The translations under genes were made by a program, and so were the position numbers. Source: JANQFV01 sp964468185 (GTDB taxonomy: Bacteria; Planctomycetota; Phycisphaerae; UBA1845; Fen-1342). Taken from it: a stretch of DNA of 64,000 nt. Under the pieces are notes generated by a model, which saw nothing but the letters and a program-made list of their open reading frames with translations, was not told the DNA's origin and searched no databases. Positions within the stretch are counted from its first letter, which is position 1; each line of letters opens with the position of its first letter. The stretch spans positions 1 through 64,000 of the forward strand of contig CAYXTR010000023.1 of assembly GCA_964468185.1 (NCBI GenBank), in the 5' to 3' direction. This document shows, piece after piece, positions 20,656 to 28,567 of this stretch.

Positions 20656-21765
20656 TTAATTCACTTCCAGCAATTCCACCTCGAACAGCAACGGCGCGTT
20701 GGGCGGAATGCGCGGGGGGGCGCCGCGCTCGCCGTAGCCGAGCTCTGGTGGAATGAGGAACTTGTATTTCGCACCTTCCTTCATGAGCTGCACGCCTTCG
20801 GTCCAGCCCTTGATCACGCCGTTGAGCCGGAAGCTGGCGGGCTGACCGCGGTCGACGGAGCTGTCGAACTTGGTGCCGTCCAGCAGCCAGCCGGTGTAGT
20901 GGACCTTGACGGTATTGGTGGCGCTGGGCGACTCGCCGTCGCCTTCACTCAGCACGACGTAGCGCAAGCCGGAGTCTGTTTCCTGGACGGATTTCCCGGA
21001 TTCCTGCTCCATTTTCTCGATCGTTTCCTTCAGCATCGCTTCCTGAGCCGCCTTTCGTTTTTCCTCGGCGGCTTTTTCCTTGGCTTCGAGCTCTTCGACA
21101 CGCTTGTTGAGCTTTTGCTCGTCGTAACCGCCGATGACTGCCACTGACTTGATGACGACGGGGTCCACGGGTGTGACGGGCCGCGGACTGGGATATTTGG
21201 GGTGCTTGTGGACGTCGGTGTTGCGGATCTTGTCGACGACATTCATACCTTCGACGACGCGGCCGAACACGCAGTATGCGGCGCCATCGCGTTGGGGTCG
21301 ATCAAGCTGGCCGTTGTCGGTCACGTTGATGAAGAACTGGGACGTGGCGGAATCGGGCTGGCCGCCCAGCCGGGCCATGGCGATCGTGCCGCGTTTGTTC
21401 GTCAGACCATTGCGCCATTCGTTCTTGATCGGCGGCAGGAGACCGTCCTTCTTCTCCATCTCGGCGGTGAAACCGCCGCCCTGGATCATGAAGTTTGGAA
21501 TGACGCGGTGGAAGATCGTTCCCTCGTAGAAGTCTTTTTCCACGTACTGCAGGAAGTTTTGTGTGGTGATCGGGGCCTTCTCCGCGTTGAGCTGGAGCAC
21601 GATGTCTCCGAGCGTCGTTTCCATCATCACGCGCGGTTGCAAGCCGCTGCCCTCCGGGGCCGGTTTCTGCTCTTCTTTCGCGTCGCCTTCCGCCTCGCCC
21701 TGCTGGGCGAAACCGAGCGATACACACATTCCGAGTGCCAGCAGGCACGTCCATAACCTGGTCAT
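20656..21765 (-). CDS. exported cyclophilin-FKBP fusion peptidyl-prolyl isomerase
   Basis: The 369-residue protein joins two unrelated prolyl isomerase folds. After a signal peptide (LLALGMCVSLGFAQ) and an acidic linker, residues about 45-215 form a cyclophilin domain (FLQYVEKDFYEGTIFHRVIP, FMIQGGGF, SATSQFFINV). A charged Glu/Lys coiled-coil linker (about 215-258) leads to an FKBP domain (VKVHYTGWLLDGTKFDSS, GVIKGWTEGVQLMKEG, FLIPPELGYGERGAPP). It should assist folding of exported proteins. The ATG at 21765 has GGGAG nine bases upstream, while the ATG at 21774 has it directly adjacent. Confidence 0.92.
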   Translation of the reverse strand: MTRLWTCLLALGMCVSLGFAQQGEAEGDAKEEQKPAPEGSGLQPRVMMETTLGDIVLQLNAEKAPITTQNFLQYVEKDFYEGTIFHRVIPNFMIQGGGFTAEMEKKDGLLPPIKNEWRNGLTNKRGTIAMARLGGQPDSATSQFFINVTDNGQLDRPQRDGAAYCVFGRVVEGMNVVDKIRNTDVHKHPKYPSPRPVTPVDPVVIKSVAVIGGYDEQKLNKRVEELEAKEKAAEEKRKAAQEAMLKETIEKMEQESGKSVQETDSGLRYVVLSEGDGESPSATNTVKVHYTGWLLDGTKFDSSVDRGQPASFRLNGVIKGWTEGVQLMKEGAKYKFLIPPELGYGERGAPPRIPPNAPLLFEVELLEVN

Positions 21766-21923
21766 GTCAGCCATCTCCCGCTGAGATCATCTTTGCAATG
21801 CATATGAGCGGCCGCGGCCCACAGCCACAGCGCGCCATGCCCACGTCGGGGAGTATAGCGAAAGCGCGCGTCTGTGTCGAAGCGATCAGCGGAGTTCGCC
21901 GCGCGGCGCGCCTGTTGCGCTCG

Positions 21924-23027
21924 TCAGCCGACCGATCCCAATACCCACGTCAGGTAGTCGATTGCGTTCTGGAAGCCGATCGGGAAGACACGCGCGTCCA
22001 GCACCGCGCGGATGAATGCCAGCGGCTCCAGCAAGCGCGTATTCTCACAGCTTACGTCCATCAGGCTGTCACAGCTGGACGTGTGTGACAGGCCGAGCAG
22101 GTGCCCGAGCTCGTGTGCGACACCGTTGGCGAGTGCCGTGACGAACTCATCTTCACTTGCCCCGCGAAACTCGTCGGCGAATGCCCCGACGAAGATGATC
22201 GCCTCCCCTTCCGGCCGGGAATTGGCTACATCCACCCCGTTGGCGAGGCCGAACACGATATCGTTGTTACCGCCGAAGTGAATCGTGGCATGCAGTGCTT
22301 CTGGCGGCGGGCCGTCGCGCGAGGTAGTGAAATCGATGCGAAATCCGTCGTAGCGGGCCGCGACCTGGTCCTCGATCGCGATTTGCACCGCCTCCGTGCG
22401 CTCGGTCGGCAAACCGAGGTCGACGGCGTCGAACTCGATCGCAGGATATGTTCCGAAGGTGGGGATGGTCACCTGTGCCCCGCCCGCCCAATTGAAGTAG
22501 ACGATCTGTGTCGGGGCGTCTTCGGCGGTACCGCGCCATCGTTCGATCGTGACCTCGTACGCTCCGGTCGTGCGGGTGCCGTGGTACGCCGTCACGGCGA
22601 GGAAGTAGTTGCGCGGAGCGGCGCGGGCCGTCATCTCGATCAGCGGGTCCAGATCGCGCGTCGCGCGCGCGCGGTCATCATCAAAGGCCCACAGGTTCTC
22701 GTCTGCGTCGAAGACGCCGGCCACGGCATCCAGTGTGTCATTTGCGGCGACCACACTCACGCGCAATTGATCGCCGGGCCCGAGTTCACCCAGCGCATAC
22801 ACATCCACGTCCGCGGGCGTCTCGATCGCGCCTCGAAATGTCAGCAATCCATCGGAGAAGCGCGGCAGAGCGCCGGCCTCGGTGAATGTCTCGTTGTCAC
22901 CTGCATCCAAGAACGCGACGTCGGCCTCGCCGTCACTTGCTTGCAGTCCGAATCCGCAACCAGCCGACAAAACCAAACAGCCTGCCGCCAGCGACCAACG
23001 CATCGATCGCCGCACCGCATACCTCAT
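21924..23027 (-). CDS. lipoprotein matrixin-like zinc metallopeptidase
   Basis: The 367-residue precursor carries a lipoprotein signal (CLVLSAGCGFG). Residues about 40-180 form a beta-rich pre-peptidase-type domain (DVDVYALGELGPGDQLRVSV). The C-terminal half is a zincin: H305-E-L-G-H309-L-L-G-L-S-H315 matches HEXXHXXGXXH, followed by a Met-turn (SLMDV). Its ATG overlaps the stop of the upstream radical SAM gene (ATGA, 23027-23024), so it is the last gene of the radical SAM cassette. A role in trimming or releasing the modified exported repeat proteins is inferred from coupling and shared extracytoplasmic location. Confidence 0.82.
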   Translation of the reverse strand: MRYAVRRSMRWSLAAGCLVLSAGCGFGLQASDGEADVAFLDAGDNETFTEAGALPRFSDGLLTFRGAIETPADVDVYALGELGPGDQLRVSVVAANDTLDAVAGVFDADENLWAFDDDRARATRDLDPLIEMTARAAPRNYFLAVTAYHGTRTTGAYEVTIERWRGTAEDAPTQIVYFNWAGGAQVTIPTFGTYPAIEFDAVDLGLPTERTEAVQIAIEDQVAARYDGFRIDFTTSRDGPPPEALHATIHFGGNNDIVFGLANGVDVANSRPEGEAIIFVGAFADEFRGASEDEFVTALANGVAHELGHLLGLSHTSSCDSLMDVSCENTRLLEPLAFIRAVLDARVFPIGFQNAIDYLTWVLGSVG

Positions 23028-24724
23028 CGCGTCACCTCTTTCTGCGTCGCCGTTGCGAACAGCGCTACCAGTTCCTGCCACGCCTGACATTGCTCTGCAT
23101 GGCGCTCCGGGTACAGCCAGAATCCACGGCACATTTTTTGCGCTGCGCACGTTGCGCAGGGTACGTCCAGCCACGGGCGACGGAATTTCTGTTCGGCGAC
23201 CAGGGCCGGCCGCTCGCCGTATATCGCCGGCAAAGTCCGCACAACACCGGCGGGTGAGCGGTATTGCAGGGCGGCGAACAGTGGCTCGATCGGCACGCGT
23301 GCCGCCGGCGCGCGGAGGAGAAACTCGGCGAGCGTCTTCAGATCGGCTCCGGACCACGCCCGCGGCTGGTCCAGGACAACCGCGATCCCGTCGATCACCA
23401 GTTGACGTACGGCCTCGACACCGCCCGGTGGTTGCGGCTTGACCCACAACGGCTGGCCGGTGGCGACGAGCTGCGCCCGCAGGTGCTGGTCCAGATCGTC
23501 CACGGAACGGTCGAGGACCAGTCGCTCGGCATCGCGATCAGACTGGTAGCGCCGGCGTGACACGCTTCCTGTGTGAAGCTGGCGCGTGGCTCTCGCGGCA
23601 CCCGCTCCGCGTGGGCCGAGCGTCTGCTCGAGCCAGGAGAAATATGCCTGATAATCATCGCATAGCGCGGTGGGTACGTCTGTCCGCTCGTGCTCGGCGT
23701 GCGACTCGTACGGACACCCGCCGTGGCAAAGCTCCCAATACGCACATGCCCCGCACTTGCCGGCCTCGAGTGTTGTGCCGCGTTCTCGCAATGGCGCCCG
23801 ACTGGTGTGCCTCAGGCAGTCTTCCAGTGACGTGTCATGGAGGTTGCCGAACTGCACACCACCCGCGTCGACCGAGCGGCCGCAGTTGAAGATGTTCCCG
23901 TCCGCGTCGACACCGAGATGAGACTCAACGCATGCCGCGACGCCGGCGAGATCGCATGATCGCACGTAGCCCTGGCCCTCCCAGGCAGCCACGATGTCTG
24001 CCACGGGCGAGAGCACCAGCCGTCGCTGATCTTGCAGCCACTGCTGTGTGATGCGCTTCAGGAACTCGCCGTACTGCCCCGGCTCCAGGCCAAGGCCGTC
24101 ATCGTCGGCTTCCCGCGCCCGGCCGACGGCCAGCAGTGGATTCACGCGTAGCGAGAGGGTCGAGTTGTCGCGCAGGTTGCGGAAGAACCAGTACAGTTGC
24201 TCCGTGTGGGCCAGGCTGCGCCGGTGTACGACATAGACGCAGCCCACCCGCCAGCCGAGCTGGTCGACGCGGCCGAGCGCCTGCAGCCAGCGGTCGGTGT
24301 AATCCCCGCCGCCGCCGAGCTGACGCAGGTCGTCGAACGGGTCGACGGAGGTGCCGATGCCGTTGTCGCCGATCAGCGGCTGGAGGATTTCGATCCATTC
24401 ATCATCGAGCAGGGTGAGGTTGGTCTGCAGGGCGTGTACGAGCTCGGGGCCGGTGCCGAACTTCAACAGCGCGCGGAAGAAGTCCTTGCCGAGCAGCAGG
24501 GGCTCGCCGCCGTGCCACAGCAGGCGGGCGCGGCGATATCGGCCATGGCGTACGAGCAGGCGTGCCTGGTCACACAGCGTGCGGGCGATGTCGAGCGTGA
24601 GTCGTTTGCGCTGGCCGGGCGCGCTCTGTGCCGCGCAGTAGACACAGCACGCGTTACAGGCCGCGGTCGTCTTGATGACGAGTTCGAGTTCACCCTGTTG
24701 CGGCGTTGTGGTCGCCATTGCCAT
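23024..24724 (-). CDS. radical SAM/SPASM protein with extra C-terminal Cys domain
   Basis: The 566-residue protein binds a radical SAM 4Fe-4S cluster through Cys23, Cys27 and Cys30 (CNACCVYC), with SAM-binding WHGGEP. A SPASM-type region follows (CVESHLGVDADGNIFNC, then CGACAYWELCHGGC). Residues about 400-566 form a further domain with C523-X2-C526-X5-C532-X13-C546, the same spacing as in the separate 277-residue protein of this operon. The core is paralogous to the 377-residue enzyme (YVVHRRSLAHTEQLYWFFRN versus YVAHRQSLGRARDLYYFFRN). Both ends overlap neighbouring genes. It probably modifies the repeat precursors upstream. Confidence 0.88.
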   Translation of the reverse strand: MAMATTTPQQGELELVIKTTAACNACCVYCAAQSAPGQRKRLTLDIARTLCDQARLLVRHGRYRRARLLWHGGEPLLLGKDFFRALLKFGTGPELVHALQTNLTLLDDEWIEILQPLIGDNGIGTSVDPFDDLRQLGGGGDYTDRWLQALGRVDQLGWRVGCVYVVHRRSLAHTEQLYWFFRNLRDNSTLSLRVNPLLAVGRAREADDDGLGLEPGQYGEFLKRITQQWLQDQRRLVLSPVADIVAAWEGQGYVRSCDLAGVAACVESHLGVDADGNIFNCGRSVDAGGVQFGNLHDTSLEDCLRHTSRAPLRERGTTLEAGKCGACAYWELCHGGCPYESHAEHERTDVPTALCDDYQAYFSWLEQTLGPRGAGAARATRQLHTGSVSRRRYQSDRDAERLVLDRSVDDLDQHLRAQLVATGQPLWVKPQPPGGVEAVRQLVIDGIAVVLDQPRAWSGADLKTLAEFLLRAPAARVPIEPLFAALQYRSPAGVVRTLPAIYGERPALVAEQKFRRPWLDVPCATCAAQKMCRGFWLYPERHAEQCQAWQELVALFATATQKEVTR

Positions 24725-25670
24725 CGGTAATCACGTGTGCGATACAGCCCCCGTGACATAGTCGTTGCGAGCGATATACACACGCGTCGCATTTTTCGAA
24801 GACGCCGGTTCGCAATCGGTCGCGGGCGGCGTTGTTCCGGTCGACGAAGGTCTTTTCCATTTCGCGCAGGCCGGTATGTCGATCGATGCGCATACGATTC
24901 TGCTTGGCCAACGGGAAGCAGGACCAGGCGTGGCCGGCGGGCGCAATATCGGTCGCCGTGTCGCAGACGAATTTGAGGTCGGCATTGACCCGGCGCAGGC
25001 GTCCCAGATTCTCATCGGTAAATGAGCAGAGCGGGAAGCCGCAGTCGAGGCCGACTCGCATGCCGCGTGGGAACACGGCCTCGGCCAGTTTGACGATCTG
25101 ATCGGCGACGCCGCGGTAGTGGTCGAGGCTGAGGAACTCGTTGCCTTCGCCGGCGATGGGCTGGGCGAATCCGACGCGGACGCGACGATCGCGCAGATCC
25201 GTCCGTTCGATCAGGTCAGCGAGGAAGAGTGGATCGAGGTCGGCGCGATAGATGTTCAGGCCGACGTCGCAGATTTCGCGAAACCGGGCGATGAAGCGTT
25301 CCTGCCGGGCGTGATTTTCCGCCGACTCGATCTCCGGGAAGTTCACATTGACGACGAAGGTGAGCTTGCGGCGATCGGGCAAGGCCTCAATGGCCTGCAT
25401 GACCTGCGTACTGCACAAGGCGTTGGTGAAGACGCGGACGCGCATGCCACGCGCCAACAGGTACCAGACGATTTCCTGGAACTGGGGATGCAGGGTCGGC
25501 TCGCCGCCGAGCACGCCGATGCTGGGACGTTTGCCGGCGATCATCATGTCGGCAACGGTCACGATTTCGCGCAGGTTCATTTCGCGTGCGGGCGCGTCCT
25601 CCATGGCCTCGAGCGCGAAGCAGTACGGGCAGCTTCGATTGCAATACGTCGTAATGACCAGATTCGGCAT
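24690..25670 (-). CDS. radical SAM protein with truncated SPASM-like C-terminus
   Basis: The 326-residue protein has the radical SAM cluster motif Cys10-X3-Cys14-X2-Cys17 (CNRSCPYC) and a GVLGGEPTLHP SAM-binding segment. The C-terminus carries CDACVYRSQRLCHGGC, a CX2CX7CX3C auxiliary-cluster motif shorter than a full SPASM domain. AGGAGG lies seven bases before the start and overlaps the end of the preceding gene. Its end overlaps the next radical SAM gene by 35 bp. It is clearly distinct from the two larger radical SAM enzymes of the cassette and may perform a different modification. Confidence 0.85.
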   Translation of the reverse strand: MPNLVITTYCNRSCPYCFALEAMEDAPAREMNLREIVTVADMMIAGKRPSIGVLGGEPTLHPQFQEIVWYLLARGMRVRVFTNALCSTQVMQAIEALPDRRKLTFVVNVNFPEIESAENHARQERFIARFREICDVGLNIYRADLDPLFLADLIERTDLRDRRVRVGFAQPIAGEGNEFLSLDHYRGVADQIVKLAEAVFPRGMRVGLDCGFPLCSFTDENLGRLRRVNADLKFVCDTATDIAPAGHAWSCFPLAKQNRMRIDRHTGLREMEKTFVDRNNAARDRLRTGVFEKCDACVYRSQRLCHGGCIAHVITDGNGDHNAATG

Positions 25671-25680
25671 CCAGGCCCTC

Positions 25681-26514
25681 CTAGGCGCTCGTCGTCTGCC
25701 GCTGATAGGCGCTTGTCATGCGTTCCAAGAGCCGCCGCCAGAGCGCACACATCTCATCGCCGCGCTTCGCCGTCGTGTAGAAGGCCTCGCACGGCGGAAA
25801 ATGCTCGCAGAACGCGCAGGGGGATTGTGAGGTGAACACTTTCCGGCGGAGGCCGCTGAGGCGCTGCCACAGCGCTGACTGGGCAAATGTCGCGGGATCA
25901 TCATCGGCGGCGCCGAAGAAATCGCCCTGCTCGGCCCAGCGGCGAGACAACGTGACCCGGCCCGCGGAGTCGACGTGGTAGTTCTGCCCGAGCACTTCGT
26001 GATAGAGTTCCCAGGGCGTACCGCCGCCCTGACCGCTGATCGTGCCAGCGAGCGAGAAGAACGGCTCCAGGGGCACGGCCAGCGTGGGACTGTGCAGGAA
26101 GTAGTCGAGCAGTTCGCTCAGCACGTCCTCGTCGTAGTCCTCGCCATACTCCAGCCGGACGGGTACGTTCAGCGACAGGGCCATCATCACGACGGTGCCG
26201 TCGCCGACGGTCTTCGGTGTGAAGACATACTCGGCGGCGAAGCGATGGAGGTAGGGCGTCATTTCGAGCAGTTTGCGGGGTGACGGATTATCGGCAAGCA
26301 CGGTCATGCTCTTCTGCTGATTGGCGTGACGTCCACGGGCCTCGGCGAAACGAGTCTCCGGCACGAACAGGTGGCGGCCCTCATGGGGGCGCAAGCGGCC
26401 GCTGGCCTGGCGCGGCAGGTCCAGTTCGGGCGACCGGATTCGGATGTAATCCGCTACGGGAAAGGCCGAACAAGGCGCCACTGTAATGATGTAATCGCGC
26501 CGCCGCGTCGTCAT
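25681..26514 (-). CDS. accessory protein with CX2CX5CX13C motif, radical SAM cassette
   Basis: I cannot assign this 277-residue protein to a named family. Its C-terminal part has Cys233, Cys236, Cys242 and Cys256 in CX2CX5CX13C, with exactly the spacing found at the end of the 566-residue radical SAM enzyme. The preceding stretch also aligns (FLHSPTLAVPLEPFF versus FLLRAPAARVPIEPLF). It therefore looks like the stand-alone form of that enzyme's C-terminal domain, possibly a precursor-binding or cluster-binding partner of the adjacent 377-residue enzyme. Its start overlaps the upstream stop (ATGA). A longer ATG at 26709 lies inside the upstream gene and is unlikely. Confidence 0.78.
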   Translation of the reverse strand: MTTRRRDYIITVAPCSAFPVADYIRIRSPELDLPRQASGRLRPHEGRHLFVPETRFAEARGRHANQQKSMTVLADNPSPRKLLEMTPYLHRFAAEYVFTPKTVGDGTVVMMALSLNVPVRLEYGEDYDEDVLSELLDYFLHSPTLAVPLEPFFSLAGTISGQGGGTPWELYHEVLGQNYHVDSAGRVTLSRRWAEQGDFFGAADDDPATFAQSALWQRLSGLRRKVFTSQSPCAFCEHFPPCEAFYTTAKRGDEMCALWRRLLERMTSAYQRQTTSA

Positions 26515-27644
26515 GATGCCCTCCCGGCAGGGCGTGCCCGCGCCGGCTGCTGCAAGTGCGCGGGTGGTCCGAAGAGCCTTTCGAAATGCTCGAAGATGCG
26601 TTTGCGTGCGGCGCAGAAGTAGGTTTCGCGGTGCAGGTCGCCGTAGTACAGCCAGGCGATGGTCGGGCAGCCGCCGTGACAGATGCGCCACCAGCGGCAA
26701 TCCTGACAATGTCCGCCCTGGAGTTTCATGGCTCGGACGTGCATTGCGCCGCGCGGCGGAGCGCTCAGAATATCCTCGAGCTCAGCGGCATAGATGTTGC
26801 CGAGCTTGTGGGCGGCGTTATCGGACGCCCGCCCGCAGCCGTAGACGTCGCCATTCGGACTGATACCCATGTGCGTATTGTGGCAGTCCCCACGTGAGTC
26901 ACAACACAGGCGGTACTCGCCCTGCCAGGCACGGTACCACTCACCCAGTGGCATGCTTGATGTTCGCCGGTTGTCGGCGAGCCAGACTTCGCAGAGGTCA
27001 ACGAGGAACTGTCCGTACTCCTCGGCGGTGATCCAGAGTGCCTGCGTGTCGTCCGCGGCGCCGCGGCCCTCTTTGTAGAGGGCGTTGTAGCGGACGTTCA
27101 GCTTTGGATCGAGGTTGCGGAAGAAGTAGTAGAGGTCGCGGGCCCGGCCGAGCGACTGCCGGTGGGCCACGTACACGACGCCCACGTCGATCCCGTGTGA
27201 GCGCAGCATGCGTACGGCACGCACCCAGACGTCGGAGAGGTCGCGATCGCCGGCCAAGCCGCGCACGTCCGGCACGATGTCGAAGGAGGAACCCACGGCG
27301 CCGTCCCGCAGGAGTGCCTTCAGCGTGGGAACCCAGCGCTCGTCCACGAGCGAGAGATTGGACTGCATGGTGTTCTTGACGCGCCAGAGGTCGTCGCCGA
27401 ACACGCGTTGCTGCTCATGGACGACCGTGTCGAAATAGGCCGGGCCGCAGAGCATGGGCTCGCCGCCATGCCAGACGAAGCGGAGGTTGCGGCGGTCATC
27501 CGCCGTCAGCCAGCGTTTGAAGCGCTCGAAGATCTCGCCCAGTTGCTCCGGGCGGATGCGGTCGCGCTTTTCCAGCGTGCCGTCCGCCGAGCAATAGACA
27601 CACGTGCCGTTACATGCCTCGGTCGGCTTGATGATAACTTCCAC
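26511..27644 (-). CDS. radical SAM/SPASM peptide-modifying enzyme
   Basis: The 377-residue enzyme has the cluster motif Cys11-X3-Cys15-X2-Cys18 (CNGTCVYC), the WHGGEP motif at residues 58-63, and a SPASM domain with CHNTHMGISPNGDVYGC and CQDCRWWRICHGGC plus a final FCAARKR Cys. SPASM enzymes typically modify ribosomally made peptides. The predicted start is GTG at 27644. It is the first enzyme gene after the two repeat precursors and overlaps the accessory gene by ATGA. A perfect TATAAT lies about 75 bp upstream. Confidence 0.9.
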   Translation of the reverse strand: MEVIIKPTEACNGTCVYCSADGTLEKRDRIRPEQLGEIFERFKRWLTADDRRNLRFVWHGGEPMLCGPAYFDTVVHEQQRVFGDDLWRVKNTMQSNLSLVDERWVPTLKALLRDGAVGSSFDIVPDVRGLAGDRDLSDVWVRAVRMLRSHGIDVGVVYVAHRQSLGRARDLYYFFRNLDPKLNVRYNALYKEGRGAADDTQALWITAEEYGQFLVDLCEVWLADNRRTSSMPLGEWYRAWQGEYRLCCDSRGDCHNTHMGISPNGDVYGCGRASDNAAHKLGNIYAAELEDILSAPPRGAMHVRAMKLQGGHCQDCRWWRICHGGCPTIAWLYYGDLHRETYFCAARKRIFEHFERLFGPPAHLQQPARARPAGRAS

Positions 27645-27715
27645 GGCGTCCGTTCCACCTTCGGTGTAATGGCTGGGTCGCGCGGGACCAGGTCGGCTCG
27701 CTCGGCAGATGAGCC

Positions 27716-27721
27716 ATTATA
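27716..27721 (-). promoter_or_regulatory. TATAAT -10 element upstream of the radical SAM operon
   Basis: A perfect TATAAT on the minus strand lies between the second precursor and the first radical SAM gene, placing a start site about 65 bp before the GTG. No good -35 is visible at 16-18 bp, so an activator or an alternative sigma factor would be needed. It would allow separate expression of enzymes and precursors. Confidence 0.35.
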
Positions 27722-27850
27722 GGCGAAGGCGGTGAGGCATTACACGCCAAAACTCGCCCGACGGTCACTGAACCTGGCCGGAAACAACAATGCCGCGCGT
27801 GGTTGCAGCCCGCGCAGCGTGCCTTCCTATTCGCTCAGACCGGGTTTGGC

Positions 27851-28567
27851 TTACAGCCCGTCGGAGTAGTTGATGTAGTCGCAGTAGTCGCCGTCGCAGT
27901 GGTAGTAGTTGCGGCCGGCGCCGTCGCAGTAGCCGCAACTCGAATCGGAGTAGTCCGAATAGCCGGTGCCGTCGGCGTAGTTGATGTAGTCGCAGTAGTC
28001 GCCGTCGCAGTGGTAGTAGTCGCGGCCGGCGCCGTCGCAGTAGCCGCAACTCGAATCGGAGTAGTCCGAATAGCCGGTGCCGTCGGCGTAGTTGATGTAG
28101 TCGCAGTAGTCGCCATCGCAGTGGTAGTAGTCGCGGCCGGATCCGTCACAGTAGCCGCAGTTCGAATCGGAGTATCCGGTGCCATCGGCGTAGTTGATGT
28201 AGTCGCAGTAGTCGCCGTCGCAATGGTAGTAGTCGCGGCCGCTGCCGTCGCAATAGCCGCAGTTTGCGTCGCCGTACCCGCCGGTGTCGCCGTAGTCGCT
28301 ATACGGTGCGTCGCCGTAGCTATTGCTGTAGCTGGATTCGCTGTAGCCGGAGTTGGAATATTCGCTGTAGCCACCGTCGTTGTAGATCAGGTCGTCGATG
28401 AGGCCGGGCGGGAGGTTATCGATGATGGTGCCCAGTTGGCCACAGCCGGTGAGGGCACTGCCCAAGGCACCCAGCCCGAGCGCGCCGCCGCCCAGTTTCC
28501 TGAAGAATGCTCGTCGACTGATCGGACTGAGCCCCGCACCCTCTTGCTCGTGATCGTTCACGGACAT
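27851..28567 (-). CDS. Tat-exported repeat precursor (four Tyr/Cys/Asp repeats)
   Basis: The 238-residue protein has a Tat motif (SRRAFFRK, residues 17-24), a hydrophobic Gly/Ala core and a lipobox (LTGC, Cys42). Residues 62-100 are Tyr/Ser/Gly/Asp-rich. Four nearly identical 27-residue repeats occupy 103-129, 137-163, 174-200 and 211-237. Each has Cys at positions 1, 4, 14 and 19 and reads CGYCDG, GRDYYHCDG, then DYCDYINYADG. The ATG at 28567 was chosen because it completes the Tat signal and has GGGGAG seven bases upstream. It lies directly upstream of three radical SAM genes and is best read as their exported substrate. No named family is recognised. Confidence 0.85.
   Translation of the reverse strand: MSVNDHEQEGAGLSPISRRAFFRKLGGGALGLGALGSALTGCGQLGTIIDNLPPGLIDDLIYNDGGYSEYSNSGYSESSYSNSYGDAPYSDYGDTGGYGDANCGYCDGSGRDYYHCDGDYCDYINYADGTGYSDSNCGYCDGSGRDYYHCDGDYCDYINYADGTGYSDYSDSSCGYCDGAGRDYYHCDGDYCDYINYADGTGYSDYSDSSCGYCDGAGRNYYHCDGDYCDYINYSDGL
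27857..28261 (-). repeat. four tandem 81-bp coding repeats in precursor 2
   Basis: The repeat cores are at 28181-28261, 28079-28159, 27968-28048 and 27857-27937. The last two lie in successive 111-bp units (37 codons) that are almost identical in DNA, including linkers, so recent tandem duplication or slippage is likely. These are protein-coding repeats, not CRISPR. Confidence 0.9.

Noticed and set aside
27850..28262. Direct repeats resembling a CRISPR array
   Set aside because: The units are 81-111 bp, coding, and nearly identical throughout including the linkers, without unique spacers or cas genes.
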